Shown: positions 24,232 through 32,590 of the stretch, one piece after another
How positions within the stretch are numbered: position 1 is the stretch's first letter
How the letters are laid out: every line of letters starts with the position of its first letter
Assembly (NCBI GenBank): GCA_019235415.1
Contig: JAFAKN010000335.1
Coordinates: 1-37,217, forward strand
Source of the DNA: Alphaproteobacteria bacterium
GTDB lineage: Bacteria > Pseudomonadota > Alphaproteobacteria > Reyranellales > Reyranellaceae
Reading direction: 5' to 3'
DNA: 37,217 bases
The notes under the pieces: model-generated
What the model saw: only the letters and a program-made list of their open reading frames with translations
What the model was told of the DNA's origin: nothing
Databases searched by the model: none
Translations under genes and position numbers: made by a program

Positions 24232-24245
24232 TTGTGACAAATCAA
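24232..24245 (+). promoter_or_regulatory. Possible FNR/FixK-type site upstream of the CBS gene
   Basis: TTGTGACAAATCAA matches the TTGAT-N4-ATCAA consensus at 8 of 10 positions, with the right half perfect. It lies 64 bases before the CBS start. A TAATAG at 24262-24267 could be a -10, though the spacing is about 6 bases shorter than ideal. CBS-domain proteins are common FixK-type targets in this class. This is weaker than the site at 3214. Confidence 0.35.
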
Positions 24246-24308
24246 GGCGGCCATACGCTTGTAATAGTACGGGCTTCTTCTCTTGTTGGCAGACGAGGGG
24301 AGAGCGAC

Positions 24309-24983
24309 ATGAAGGCGATGGATGTGATGGTCCACGACGTAGTGACCGTGAAACCGGACGATGAGGTCCACCAGGCGGTGAAGCTCATGGTCGACCATGA
24401 CGTCAGCGCGCTGCCCGTGGTCGACGCAGGCGGCAAGGTCGTGGGCATCATGAGCGAATCCGACATCATGCGCCGCGAGGAGATCGATACCGACAAGCGC
24501 CGGCCGTGGTGGCTGGAAGCGATCACGCCGGCGGCGACGCTGGCGCACGATTTCGCCAAGTCGCACGGCCAGAAGGTCCACGAGGTGATGTCGCCGAAGG
24601 TCGTTTCGGCGACCGAGGAGACGACGCTGCGCGACCTCGCCACGCTGCTCGAGAAGCATCGCATCAAGCGCGTGCCGATCCTGCGCGACGGCAAGCTGGT
24701 CGGCATCGTGAGCCGCACCAACCTCGTGCAGGCGCTGGCCTCGGCGCAATGGCCGCTGAACGGCGCGGCAGACGCCGACCGCGACATTCGACTGAAGCTC
24801 CTCGACCGGTTGAAGAGCGAGAAATGGACCGACTTCGGCTCGCGCAACATCACCGTGCACGACGGTGTCGTGCATCTCTGGGGCCTCGTCGGCTCCGACG
24901 ACGAGCGTAAGGCCCTGCTCGCACTTGCCGAGGAGGTGCCCGGTGTGAAAAGCGTCTGCGACGAGACGTTTGCCGGGTACTAA
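24309..24983 (+). CDS. Two-CBS-domain protein with C-terminal BON domain
   Basis: This is a 224-residue cytoplasmic protein. CBS 1 (about 1-60) has VMVHDVVTVKPDDEVHQAVK and SALPVVDAGGKVVGIMSESD. CBS 2 (about 88-148) has EVMSPKVVSATEETTLRDLA and KRVPILRDGKLVGIVSRTNL. The C-terminal BON domain (about 155-224) has NITVHDGVVHLWGLV and ALAEEVPGVKSV. CBS pairs bind adenine nucleotides and act as energy sensors; BON domains bind membranes or other ligands. ATG 24309 follows GGGGAGAG. A palindromic element just past the stop probably ends transcription from both sides. Confidence 0.9.
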   Translation: MKAMDVMVHDVVTVKPDDEVHQAVKLMVDHDVSALPVVDAGGKVVGIMSESDIMRREEIDTDKRRPWWLEAITPAATLAHDFAKSHGQKVHEVMSPKVVSATEETTLRDLATLLEKHRIKRVPILRDGKLVGIVSRTNLVQALASAQWPLNGAADADRDIRLKLLDRLKSEKWTDFGSRNITVHDGVVHLWGLVGSDDERKALLALAEEVPGVKSVCDETFAGY

Positions 24984-24984
24984 T

Positions 24985-25105
24985 CCGTCGTCTCGACCGG
25001 AGCGAAGCGGAGTGGAGAGACCCTCTCTCCACAACTTGCCGCAAATGGTTGAGAGAAGGTCTCTCCACTGCGCCTCGCTTCGCTCGGCTCCGGTCGATAC
25101 GACGG
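24985..25105. repeat. Long imperfect inverted repeat between convergent genes
   Basis: The left arm begins CCGTCGTCTCGACCGGAGCG at 24985 and the right arm ends GCTCCGGTCGATACGACGG at 25105. Inside, GGAGAGACCCTCTCTCC is answered by GAGAGAAGGTCTCTCC. It fills nearly all of the 129-base gap between the CBS stop and the ABC ATPase stop, so it can act as a two-way terminator. Its outer part shares the GAGCGAAGCG core of the other dispersed repeat. Confidence 0.8.
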
Positions 25106-25112
25106 GTAAGCA

Positions 25113-26399
25113 TCACCCCGGGTCGTCGAGGCTGAAGATGCCGGTTGCCTCGTCGTAGGCGAAGGCCTCGGCGTAGCGGCCCCAGGTGATGACCGCGCGC
25201 AGCGTCTGGTCGGCGAACTGCTCGGACATGTGGTCCTCGAGCTCGTCGCGGAAGCGGCTTGCCGGGGCGCGATGCGTGCCGCGCTCGTCCAGCACCCGCT
25301 TGACGTGGGCGGCGAGCGGAACGTAGGCCAGCAGGTGCTGGGCGAACAAGCGCTTGCGGCCGTCCTGGTCGAGATCGACGAAGCGGCGGCCGGCATCGCT
25401 CAACCGCAGATCGCCCTCGGCAAGCTCGGCAAAGCGCAAGAGCTGCAAGGTCTCGGCAACGGGAAAGAGATCGTCGATCTCCATCTGCAGCGACCCGGCC
25501 AGCGCCGGCAGGTCGGCGTGGCCGCGGTACGGCTCGGCCGCCACCGCCTCGAGCAGGCCGGCCAGCAGGTTGGGCGACAACAGCGGCAGGAGCATTGCGA
25601 TACCGGTACCGGGAAAGCCGACCTGCGGCCGTCCGCCCGGCTTGGCGGTCATCAGCGCATAGATGTCGTCGACCAGCTGGCGGAAGGTCGGGTCGAGCCG
25701 GTTGCGCGGCTGGGGCAGGCTCACCGGAATCTCGGCGACGATGCGTCCGGGGTTGGAAGAGAAGACCAGGATGCGGTCGCTCATCAGCACCGCCTCCTCG
25801 ATGTTGTGCGTGACCAGCAGGATCGACGAGATCGGCATGCGCCCCTCGCCCCACAGATCGAGCAGGTCGGTGCGCAGCGTCTCGGCCGTCAGCACGTCGA
25901 GGGCGGAGAACGGCTCGTCCATCAGCAGCACCTTGGGATGCACCACGAGCGCGCGGGCGAGCCCGACGCGCTGGCGCATGCCACCCGACAGCTCCTTGGG
26001 GTAGGCGCTTTCGTAGCCGTCGAGGCCGATCAGGTCGATCGCGGCGATCGCCCGACGGTGGCGCTCCGCCGCCACCACGCCCTGCGCCTCGAGCCCGATC
26101 TCGACGTTCTCCAGCACCGTGAGCCACGGGAACAAGGCGAAGCTCTGGAACACCATGGCCACCTGCTCGGCCGGACCATCGACCGTGTGGCCTTCGATCG
26201 CGACGTGGCCTTCGCTGGCGGGCAGCAGGCCCGCTATGATGCGCAGCAGCGAGGACTTGCCGCAGCCGGAGCGACCGAGCAGCGAGACGATCTCGTTCTC
26301 GCGCATCCTGAGGCTGACCCCATCCAGCACCAGCAGCGGCTCGCCGCTGCCCTTGGGGTAGCGCTGGCGGACGCCGTCGACTTGCAGCAGCGCGTCCAT
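25113..26399 (-). CDS. NitT/TauT-type ABC ATPase with C-terminal AAA-associated domain
   Basis: This is a 428-residue protein. The first 260 residues are an ABC ATPase: Walker [10 protein letters not shown]-loop [13 protein letters not shown], signature LSGGMRQR, Walker [13 protein letters not shown], and switch His in [10 protein letters not shown]. The remaining 165 residues ([45 protein letters not shown]) match the AAA-associated C-terminal domain found on some nitrate/sulfonate/taurine-type ATPases. ATG 26399 has GGAGG 5 bases upstream and follows the permease stop by 8 bases. Cargo is unknown, and no periplasmic binding protein lies nearby. Confidence 0.9.
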   Translation of the reverse strand: MDALLQVDGVRQRYPKGSGEPLLVLDGVSLRMRENEIVSLLGRSGCGKSSLLRIIAGLLPASEGHVAIEGHTVDGPAEQVAMVFQSFALFPWLTVLENVEIGLEAQGVVAAERHRRAIAAIDLIGLDGYESAYPKELSGGMRQRVGLARALVVHPKVLLMDEPFSALDVLTAETLRTDLLDLWGEGRMPISSILLVTHNIEEAVLMSDRILVFSSNPGRIVAEIPVSLPQPRNRLDPTFRQLVDDIYALMTAKPGGRPQVGFPGTGIAMLLPLLSPNLLAGLLEAVAAEPYRGHADLPALAGSLQMEIDDLFPVAETLQLLRFAELAEGDLRLSDAGRRFVDLDQDGRKRLFAQHLLAYVPLAAHVKRVLDERGTHRAPASRFRDELEDHMSEQFADQTLRAVITWGRYAEAFAYDEATGIFSLDDPG

Positions 26400-26407
26400 G
26401 AGACCTC

Positions 26408-28162
26408 CTAGCTCAGCCGATAGCGTCGTTCGGCCAGCCGGTAGAGCGGCCGCCAGATCAGCCGGTTGCAGCTCACCACCAGCACCGACATCACGCCGAT
26501 GCCCAGCACGACCCGCGCGTAATCGCCGGCCGCAGTGGCGTTGGCGATATAGGAGCCGAGCCCGACCGCTTCCAGCCGGGTGTCGCCCCAGCTCGCGACC
26601 TCGGCCACGATGCTGGCGTTCCACGAGCCGCCCGACGCGGTGAGCGCGCCAGTCACGTAGTAGGGCAGGATGCCGGGCAGGATGACCTTGCGCCACCATT
26701 GCCAGGAGCGCAGGTGGAACAACGACGCCGCCTCGCGCAGATCGGTCGGGAAGGCGCTGGCGCCGGCGATGACGTTGAACAGGATGTACCACTGCGTGCC
26801 CAGCACCATCAGCGGGCTGAGCCAGATGTTCGGGTTGAGACGCCAGTGGACGATTGCGACCACGGCGATTGGAAACAACACGTTGGCCGGGAACGCGGCA
26901 AGGAACTGCGCCACCGGCTGCACGCGCGTCGCGAGCCAGGGACGCAGGCCCACCCACACCCCGATCGGCACCCAGACCAGGCTCGCGAGCGCGATCAACA
27001 CGGCCACGCGCACCAGCGTGATCAGGCCAAGCCCGGCCGCTTGCAGCACGTCACGGGGACCAAGCGTGACGTCGACGAACTCCACGATGCGCCAAAGCGC
27101 CCACGCCACGGCGAGCAGCACGACCGCCAGCCAGGCGATGTCGGCCAGACGGCTCGTGGGTCGCGACGCGCGGCGACGCGCGGCATGGCGGCGGCGCGGC
27201 AGGAACGCCGTCGCCGCGCCTAGAAGGTCGGCGAGCCGCCGCACCAGGCGGGCGCGGCGCCACAGGTCGTAGACCCACGACTTGGGCTGCAGCTGGGCAG
27301 CCGTCTGCTCGAAGCGGAACTTGTCGGCCCAGGCCACGATCGGCCGGAACAAGAGCTGGTCGTAGGCCAGGATCACGGCGGCCATGGTGCCGACCGCCAG
27401 CAGGACCGCCTTGACGTCGCGCGCGTCGATGGCCAGCGCCAGCCACGAGCCGATGCCGGGCAGCTTGACGGTGGTGTTGCCCACCGTGATGGCCTCGGAG
27501 GCGACGACGAAGAACCAGCCGCCGGACATCGACATCATGGTGTTCCAGATCAGGCCCGGGGCGGCGAACGGCGCTTCGAGCCGCCAGAAGCGCAACCAGG
27601 GCGACAGGCCGAAATGGCGTGACGCCTCGTCGAGGTCGGCCGGCACGGTGCGCAGCGACTGGTAGAAGCTGAACGCCATGTTCCAGGCCTGGCTGGTGAA
27701 GATCGCGAAGATCGCCGCGCACTCCGGGCCGAGCTGGCTGTTGGGGAACAGGTTCAGGAAATACACCACCGTGAAGGTGAGGAAGCCCAGCACCGGCACC
27801 GACTGCAGGATGTCGAGGGCCGGGATGATGACGAGCTCGGCGCGCCGGCTCTTGGCCGCCAGGGTAGCGACCACGAAGGTGAACAGGAGCGAGGCCAGGA
27901 TCGCCGCGAACATGCGTAACACGGTGCGCAGGGCGTATTCGGGCAGGTTGGCGGGATCGAGCGTGACCGGCTCGGCAGTGAGCTTCAGGACCGGCCCCGC
28001 CATCTCCCGCGCCCCGTGCGCCAGCATGACGAAGGCGGCCGCGATCAGGATGAACAGCGCGAGATCGTACAGATTGGGGCGCAGTCCCTCGCCACGCCCC
28101 AATCCCAGGAAGGGGCCGAGGAGCGGCGAGAGGTTCAGCCTGTATCGGTCGCGTCGTGCCAT
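26408..28162 (-). CDS. ABC permease with two fused BPD_transp_1 domains (NitT/TauT type)
   Basis: This 584-residue inner-membrane protein has about 12 helices, made of two permease units in tandem. The first (about 75-300) has EAA-loop [20 protein letters not shown]. The second (about 375-570) has [20 protein letters not shown]. Between them is an Arg-rich cytoplasmic linker (about 300-350, [11 protein letters not shown]). Such fused permeases pair with ATPases carrying the AAA-associated tail, exactly as found 8 bases downstream. Import of anions or amines is the family norm. A binding protein should exist elsewhere or the system may work without one. Confidence 0.9.
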   Translation of the reverse strand: MARRDRYRLNLSPLLGPFLGLGRGEGLRPNLYDLALFILIAAAFVMLAHGAREMAGPVLKLTAEPVTLDPANLPEYALRTVLRMFAAILASLLFTFVVATLAAKSRRAELVIIPALDILQSVPVLGFLTFTVVYFLNLFPNSQLGPECAAIFAIFTSQAWNMAFSFYQSLRTVPADLDEASRHFGLSPWLRFWRLEAPFAAPGLIWNTMMSMSGGWFFVVASEAITVGNTTVKLPGIGSWLALAIDARDVKAVLLAVGTMAAVILAYDQLLFRPIVAWADKFRFEQTAAQLQPKSWVYDLWRRARLVRRLADLLGAATAFLPRRRHAARRRASRPTSRLADIAWLAVVLLAVAWALWRIVEFVDVTLGPRDVLQAAGLGLITLVRVAVLIALASLVWVPIGVWVGLRPWLATRVQPVAQFLAAFPANVLFPIAVVAIVHWRLNPNIWLSPLMVLGTQWYILFNVIAGASAFPTDLREAASLFHLRSWQWWRKVILPGILPYYVTGALTASGGSWNASIVAEVASWGDTRLEAVGLGSYIANATAAGDYARVVLGIGVMSVLVVSCNRLIWRPLYRLAERRYRLS

Positions 28163-28229
28163 GTCCTACCTATGCCGCAGGCAGCCATGGCAAGGCTAGA
28201 TGACGAACCCGTGACGAAGGGGTGCGCCC

Positions 28230-28243
28230 TGTCATCCCGAGCG
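28230..28243 (+). repeat. Half copy of the dispersed inverted repeat
   Basis: TGTCATCCCGAGCG matches the outer 14 bases of the repeat found at 15743, 24124 and 32591. The rest of the element is missing, and the matching right arm is not found; TCTCTCGGGA at 28252-28261 may be its eroded trace. It lies between the permease start and the GNAT stop. Confidence 0.7.
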
Positions 28244-28266
28244 TAGGCCCTGTCTCTCGGGACCGG

Positions 28267-28722
28267 TCACCGAAGGCTCTTGCTCATGTGCACGGCAACG
28301 CCGCGTTCGGTCAGTTCCTCGCGATCGATGCGATAGCCCAAGCGGCTGTAGAGCGCGACGTTCACGTCGAACAGCTTGTTGGTGTAGAGGCGCAGCTCGG
28401 CATAGTCGAGCTGGCGCGCCACCTCTTCGGCGTGGGCCATCAGGTATCGACCGACCCCGCGCTTCTGGAAGGCAGGCGCCACTGCCACATTCTCGACCAG
28501 CAGGTGATCGGGCTCGGGGATCATCTCGATCAGGCCGGCGAGCTCGCCCTTGCAGTAGGCGAGGTCGATGCGGTGCGCTTGCACCGCCAGGTCATAGTCC
28601 GCGCCCATGGGCTTGGGCTCGCGGCCGATCACCGGAACCCACTTGGCATAGGCGTGCCGCGTCAGCGCCCGGACGGCGCCGGCATCGGCTGCCACCGCCC
28701 GGCGCATCTCCAGCGCACTCAT
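28267..28722 (-). CDS. GNAT-family N-acetyltransferase
   Basis: This is a 151-residue protein. Acetyl-CoA binding motif A is VENVAVAPAFQKRGVGRYLM (Q-x-x-G-x-G type). A later ELRLYTNKLFDVNVALYSRL and GYRIDREE form the conserved C-terminal part. It transfers acetyl from acetyl-CoA to an amine, and the target is unknown. ATG 28722 lies 6 bases after the argC stop, so the two genes are co-transcribed. That makes an amino-acid or arginine-pathway-linked substrate possible, but this is only context. Confidence 0.88.
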   Translation of the reverse strand: MSALEMRRAVAADAGAVRALTRHAYAKWVPVIGREPKPMGADYDLAVQAHRIDLAYCKGELAGLIEMIPEPDHLLVENVAVAPAFQKRGVGRYLMAHAEEVARQLDYAELRLYTNKLFDVNVALYSRLGYRIDREELTERGVAVHMSKSLR

Positions 28723-28728
28723 CGCGCT

Positions 28729-29691
28729 TCAGGCGACGGCGAGCCCCGTGGTCTCGGCGACCCCGGTCTTGAGGTTGATCACCTGGACCGCTGCACCCGA
28801 GGCGCCCTTGCCGAGGTTGTCGAGCGAGGCCACGGCCAAGATGTTCTCCTCGGCGTCGTTGCCGTAGACGGCGAGCTCCATGGAGTTGGTGTCGATCAGC
28901 CGGTCGGCGCGCAGGAAGCGGTCGCGCTCCAGCCACTGATGGTCGGCCAGCGGCCGCACCGGCACGAAGGTCTCGCCGGCGTAGTAGTCGGCCAGCGCCT
29001 GGTGGACGTCGGCCGCCGTGACCTTCTTGGCGACGATGTCGCGCGTGATCGGCACCATGACCAGCATGCCCTGGGCATAGTGCCCGACCGACGGCACGAA
29101 GAGCGGCGTGTGCTGCAGGTGGGAGTACTTCCGCATCTCCGGCGCGTGCTTGTGGGTGAGCTCGAGCCCATAGACGCCGAACGGCTCGACGTCGGGCGTC
29201 TTCTCGTGGACCTCGATCAGCTCCTTGCCGCCGCCGGTGTAGCCCGACACGCCGAACACGGCGGGCGTCGAATCGGCCCGCACGATGCCGGCATCGACCA
29301 GCGGCCGCAGGATGGCGATGGCGCCGGTCGGATAGCAGCCGGGATTGCTGATGCGCTTGGACTCGAGCAGCGCCTGGCGGTGCGCCTTGCTGAGCTCGGG
29401 GAAGCCGTAGACCCAGCCTTCGGCCACGCGGTGGGCGGTGCTGGCGTCGATCACGCAGGTGCCGGCATCTCCGAGCGCGGCGACCAATTCCTTGGCGGCG
29501 GCATCGGGCAGGCAGAGGACGGCGATGTCGGCGGCCTTGGCGATCGCGACGCGCTTGGCGAGGTCCTTGCGGTCGGCGACCGGCAGCTCGAGCAGCTCGA
29601 TGTCCGGCCGGTCCTTCAGGCGCTCGTGGATCTTCAGCCCGGTCGTGCCGTGCTGGCCGTCGATGAAGATTCGGGTCTTGTTGGTCGTCAT
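28729..29691 (-). CDS. argC: N-acetyl-gamma-glutamyl-phosphate reductase, type 2
   Basis: This is a 320-residue NADPH-dependent enzyme of arginine biosynthesis that reduces N-acetylglutamyl-5-phosphate to the semialdehyde. The nucleotide-binding start is RIFIDGQHGTTGLKIHERL. The catalytic Cys119 lies in SNPGCYPTGAI. Further landmarks are GVSGYTGGGKELIE and the C-terminal DNLGKGASGAAVQVINL. Length and the DGQHGTTGL start mark the shorter type 2 class typical of Alphaproteobacteria. ATG 29691 follows a weak GAGAAG site. The GNAT gene follows at 6 bases. Confidence 0.96.
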   Translation of the reverse strand: MTTNKTRIFIDGQHGTTGLKIHERLKDRPDIELLELPVADRKDLAKRVAIAKAADIAVLCLPDAAAKELVAALGDAGTCVIDASTAHRVAEGWVYGFPELSKAHRQALLESKRISNPGCYPTGAIAILRPLVDAGIVRADSTPAVFGVSGYTGGGKELIEVHEKTPDVEPFGVYGLELTHKHAPEMRKYSHLQHTPLFVPSVGHYAQGMLVMVPITRDIVAKKVTAADVHQALADYYAGETFVPVRPLADHQWLERDRFLRADRLIDTNSMELAVYGNDAEENILAVASLDNLGKGASGAAVQVINLKTGVAETTGLAVA

Positions 29692-30025
29692 GGTCTTCTC
29701 ACTCGCAAGCTTGAGGGCCTCTAGAAACGGGCCGACTGGAGAAGAAGGAGGTTGATGGAAGCCGCCTGATCCTCTCCAGCGGCTTCACGATACGGCGCGC
29801 CTGTTACGCGCGCGCGTCTGGGCGCCGCTCGGAACAGCGGCGGCGTCGCGACCGGAAAGGTGCCAACGGCTTCATGACGGGCGCATATTTCATCGGCGGA
29901 CGGCGATGTCAAGCAAGCGCTGCGAGCACTACCAAAGGCAACTACGCCAGTTTTGCGCCGGGAGCCACTGAAGGGTTTGTCCTGTCGTCAGCCCTGGCGG
30001 CGAATGATGGTTGCCTGCGGCTTCG
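29692..30025. other. Intergenic stretch upstream of argC, no gene seen
   Basis: No convincing gene lies here. It holds a GAAGCCGC/GCGGCTTC hairpin (29758-29765 with 29779-29786) and GC-rich short inverted repeats around 29797-29853. A 63-codon - strand frame (29721-29912) ends in NLLLLQSARF but has no ribosome site I trust. The argC promoter probably lies in this interval. Base composition is somewhat less GC-rich toward 29880-30060. Confidence 0.5.
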
Positions 30026-30436
30026 TTATCGCGCCGGCAGCGGTTCCAGTTTGACTACGAGAGAAGTTTGGTACTTGTGATTTGCCCCGGTTGCACTGTC
30101 GACAACGGCGCCGACAGCCAAGAGGGGGAACAGCAAGAGGCTAGGGCCACCGACGGGGAAATCGGAGGCTACCGGGCTAAAAACCTCGCGGGCGTCTGCG
30201 TATCCGTCCTTTTTGCAAAGGACGAGGATGGTCGTGTTGCTGCGCTCGATTCTGATTGAGCCGGGAGCGACTACCTTACCAATCGCCTTGTCTTGGCGCG
30301 TGAAGACACATTCGGCGCCCTCCGGTATCGACCCGACCTGAATCGATTCGCTGGTTCCCCTGACGACCGTGGCGCAACCCGAAGCGACAGAAGCCAGACA
30401 TGTGATCATCGCAGGTATCAATATACTCCGGTACAT
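30026..30436 (-). CDS. Small lipoprotein, PEGA-like envelope family
   Basis: This is a 136-residue protein. The signal MYRSILIPAMITCLASVASG ends in a lipobox SGC, followed by ATVVRGTSESIQVGSIPEGA. The GCATV-x-RGT opening, a PEGA-like beta segment (EGAECVFTRQDKAIGKVVAP, then CKKDGYADA), and a C-terminal hydrophobic GGPSLLLFPLLAVGAVVDSA with TGANHKY are typical of a widespread, uncharacterised lipoprotein family. It is the last of three - strand envelope genes, 56 bases after the preceding one. Localisation to a membrane is inferred from the lipobox and the late hydrophobic segment. Confidence 0.75.
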   Translation of the reverse strand: MYRSILIPAMITCLASVASGCATVVRGTSESIQVGSIPEGAECVFTRQDKAIGKVVAPGSIRIERSNTTILVLCKKDGYADAREVFSPVASDFPVGGPSLLLFPLLAVGAVVDSATGANHKYQTSLVVKLEPLPAR

Positions 30437-30492
30437 CCTGCTGCCTTTTGGGACGTTGAGGCTTCAGCAACGACGCCGATTGCAGAGAGATA

Positions 30493-31062
30493 CTACATCT
30501 TCACACAGCGGCCCTGGTCCCTGAACGACGCGTTGGGGTTGTCGATGCTCCCACCGGCGACGACCATCGAATTGTCGGCCGGCCAGACGAAGGTGACGGT
30601 CCGCGGCCGGTCGCGTGGATTGACGGCGATGAAGCTGAGCGGCTGCGTGCTGGTGATTGTGGCCGGCGCGTTGTCGTAGCTGGCAACGGTGATCATGCGG
30701 TCCGCCGCCACCTGGATTCTGACCGTATAACTGGATGCCGACTTGCCATCGCGATCGAGGACGCAGACCCATTGGCCGGGCTCCACTGCAACGGCGGCGG
30801 AGGAATAGCTGACGGATATCGGGGTCGCCGGTTGTGGCGGCGCTTCCGGGGTCAGCCCGGTCGCGACCGGAGGCGGCGTGCCGGCGGAAGACGTGGCGCC
30901 CGTCGTGCGGTCCACGACGCTCAAGCTGCCGCGGTACTTGGCGTCCAATGCCGGCAGTTGCGCCTTGGCCGCGCCGCAGAAGCCTGCGACGGACGCAATG
31001 ATGGCGATCGCGAGCAGCGTGCTTGTTAAGTTCCCTGATTGAGACTGGTGTTTGGCGGGCAT
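30493..31062 (-). CDS. Secreted protein with an unrecognised two-cysteine C-terminal domain
   Basis: This is a 189-residue protein. A signal-like helix (LTSTLLAIAIIASVAGFCGAA) ends at AKAQ, then a Pro/Thr-rich linker (about 55-85), then a domain from about 90 to 189 with Cys100 (GQWVCVLD) and Cys186 (DQGRCVKM). The domain aligns by eye with the C-terminus of the next upstream gene: ITV-SYDNA-AT, PLSF-AVNPR, NSM-V-GGS, DNPNASFRDQG. I do not recognise the domain. The start, ATG 31062, lies 17 bases after the upstream stop, so the genes are one transcript. Confidence 0.75.
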   Translation of the reverse strand: MPAKHQSQSGNLTSTLLAIAIIASVAGFCGAAKAQLPALDAKYRGSLSVVDRTTGATSSAGTPPPVATGLTPEAPPQPATPISVSYSSAAVAVEPGQWVCVLDRDGKSASSYTVRIQVAADRMITVASYDNAPATITSTQPLSFIAVNPRDRPRTVTFVWPADNSMVVAGGSIDNPNASFRDQGRCVKM

Positions 31063-31079
31063 CTTCTCCCTGCCCCTCT

Positions 31080-31922
31080 CTATTTCGCAAGCGGCATGCC
31101 GTTGCAGGTCCCCTCGTCGTGAAAGGACGTATTCGGGTCGTTCAGGCTCGGGCCAGTGACGGCAATCGAATTGTTTGAATTCAGCGTGAACGTCGTCAGC
31201 CGGGCGCCTCGCGGATTGACCGCCGAGAAGGTCAGAGGATCGTTCCTGAGCAGGGTCGCCCGCGCGTTTCCATAGGTAAGGACGGTGATGGTTCCGTCCC
31301 TGCTGATCAGGAACTCGACCAGATAGCGGGCCTTGGAAGGGCCGCCGCCATCGATGACCGTGCAGGACCAGCTACCGCCTTCCAGTCCGGCACCTACACC
31401 TGGAGTGCCGACTGCCGATGTGGCGGCCGTCCGCGGGCCAGGCCCTGGGCTGGTTCCACTCGTCACGGCCGTGGCGGACGAGCTGCCAGCGGGGGCGAGA
31501 GTCGGGGGTGGCGCCGTCAAGTCGCTCGAGGCCGAAGACGAGAGCAGATTATGGCGGACCGTACCGGACGTTTCCCGCATCGAATGCCTCGCGACGACGT
31601 TCTGCTCATTGAAGAGGATGACCAGTTCCTTGCTCTGGACGTCGTTGCTCGCCACCAAGATGCCCACGTAAGGGATGAAGTTCTCGGGGTGCGAAGTCAT
31701 GCGCCGCCAGCGATAGACCCAAATCTCGTTCTGTGCGTTGGCAAACGAGACCGACGCCGGAGTGCCGTACTTGGCTTGGACCTCGTTTCGCGTCGTCCTG
31801 CCGTCGATGATGTTTTGATCAACCGCCGCGGCGTCCTGTGTTCGCAGGACGTCGTTTCCAGAGCTGGCACATGCGCCGACCAGCAGAGCCGCCAAAATGG
31901 CGGCGCTTCCCCAAAATCTCAT
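31080..31922 (-). CDS. Lipoprotein with SmpA/BamE-like N-domain and unrecognised two-cysteine C-domain
   Basis: This is a 280-residue protein. Its signal has lipobox VGAC18. Residues about 35-115 (IIDGRTTRNEVQAKYGTPAS, then NEIWVYRW) resemble the SmpA/OmlA (BamE) fold, which in BamE supports outer-membrane protein assembly. A Ser/Pro/Gly/Thr linker (about 125-180) follows, then a C-terminal domain with Cys187 (SWSCTVID) and Cys273 (EGTCNGM). That domain is shared with the next gene. ATG 31922 has GGAG about 9 bases upstream. It is the first gene of the three-gene envelope cluster. Confidence 0.75.
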   Translation of the reverse strand: MRFWGSAAILAALLVGACASSGNDVLRTQDAAAVDQNIIDGRTTRNEVQAKYGTPASVSFANAQNEIWVYRWRRMTSHPENFIPYVGILVASNDVQSKELVILFNEQNVVARHSMRETSGTVRHNLLSSSASSDLTAPPPTLAPAGSSSATAVTSGTSPGPGPRTAATSAVGTPGVGAGLEGGSWSCTVIDGGGPSKARYLVEFLISRDGTITVLTYGNARATLLRNDPLTFSAVNPRGARLTTFTLNSNNSIAVTGPSLNDPNTSFHDEGTCNGMPLAK

Positions 31923-31931
31923 CCCCCATCT

Positions 31932-31971
31932 CCACCATAGCTATAATGCAGCCAGATGCGACCACCATAGC
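31932..31971. repeat. 10-bp direct repeat, exactly 30 bp apart, in a divergent promoter region
   Basis: CCACCATAGC occurs at 31932-31941 and 31962-31971. The copies are 30 bases apart, close to three helical turns, between the divergent lipoprotein (-) and ATC-hydrolase-like (+) genes. An AT-rich TATAAT lies between them at 31942-31947. The arrangement suits a regulator bound to one DNA face, but no factor is known. Confidence 0.45.
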
Positions 31972-32001
31972 GTGTGCTCTGTCGCGTTGTATACCCGTCT
32001 G

Positions 32002-32031
32002 CTGACGCGACTCGCACATCTGGGCTAATAA
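32002..32031 (+). promoter_or_regulatory. Possible sigma-70-type promoter of the ATC-hydrolase-like gene
   Basis: CTGACG (32002-32007) and TAATAA (32026-32031) are separated by 18 bases, ahead of an AAAGGAG ribosome site and ATG 32065. The -35 is a weak match, so this is tentative. Confidence 0.3.
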
Positions 32032-32064
32032 TCCATCTATTCCGCGCAGACAAAGGAGCCGACC

Positions 32065-32547
32065 ATGACCCAGTCCGCCCATCCCGAAGGCCTTTCGATG
32101 CTGGAGAAGCGCAAGATCGAAGCCGAGATCCTGAAGGAGGTGTACGAGACCCTGAAGGAGAGCCACGGCGAGGACGTCGCCAAGAAGACAATCGCCGAAT
32201 CGGTGCGGCGCTCGGCGATCGCCCAGGCCAAGGCGTTCGCAGCCGCGGCGCCGCAGGGCCCGTCGCTGAAGGCGTTCCAGGACGTGATGCCGCTCTGGAC
32301 CAAGGGCGGCGCGCTCGAGATCGAGGTCAAGGAGCAGGGCGAGGCGAGCTTCGCCTTCAACGTCGTGCGCTGCCGCTATGCCGAGACCTACAAGGCGATA
32401 GGCCTGGGCGACATCGGCCATCTCCTGTCATGCAACCGCGATGGCGCCTTCTGCGAAGGCTACGACCCCAAGCTCAAGCTCGAGCGCACGCAGACCATCA
32501 TGCAGGGCGCGACCCATTGCGACTTCCGTTACACCTACGAGAAGTGA
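32065..32547 (+). CDS. L-2-amino-thiazoline-4-carboxylic acid hydrolase-family protein
   Basis: This is a 160-residue protein of the ATC-hydrolase family (PF14196 type). The C-terminal half is diagnostic: NVVRCRYAETYKAIGLGDIG, LLSCNRDGAFCEGYDPKLKL and RTQTIMQGATHCDFRY, with conserved Cys and the CNRD motif. The characterised member hydrolyses a thiazoline ring on the way to L-cysteine, but most relatives have unknown substrates and are often annotated from this motif alone. AAAGGAG lies just before ATG 32065. It stands alone, divergent from the envelope cluster, and ends before a bidirectional hairpin. Confidence 0.85.
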   Translation: MTQSAHPEGLSMLEKRKIEAEILKEVYETLKESHGEDVAKKTIAESVRRSAIAQAKAFAAAAPQGPSLKAFQDVMPLWTKGGALEIEVKEQGEASFAFNVVRCRYAETYKAIGLGDIGHLLSCNRDGAFCEGYDPKLKLERTQTIMQGATHCDFRYTYEK

Positions 32548-32590
32548 GTGGACGGGGACGGCGGCGCATCGTTGGCTAACCGACTTGCCT

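Noticed and set aside
24232-24267. Standard sigma-70 promoter before the CBS gene
   Set aside because: TTGTGA and TAATAG are about 24 bases apart, too far for a normal -35/-10 pair; the TTGTGACAAATCAA reading as a regulator site was kept at low confidence.
28222-29724. 500-codon + strand frame opposite argC and the GNAT gene
   Set aside because: Composition is typical of an antisense shadow, and the - strand carries unmistakable ArgC and GNAT motifs.
29721-29912. Leader-peptide-like - strand frame with four Leu codons upstream of argC
   Set aside because: A leucine run does not fit control of an arginine gene, there is no trusted ribosome site, and I could not draw competing attenuator hairpins with a T-run.
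30293-30679. 128-codon + strand frame opposite the envelope lipoproteins
   Set aside because: It has no motif; the - strand has signal peptides, a lipobox and the shared domain in agreement with start codons.
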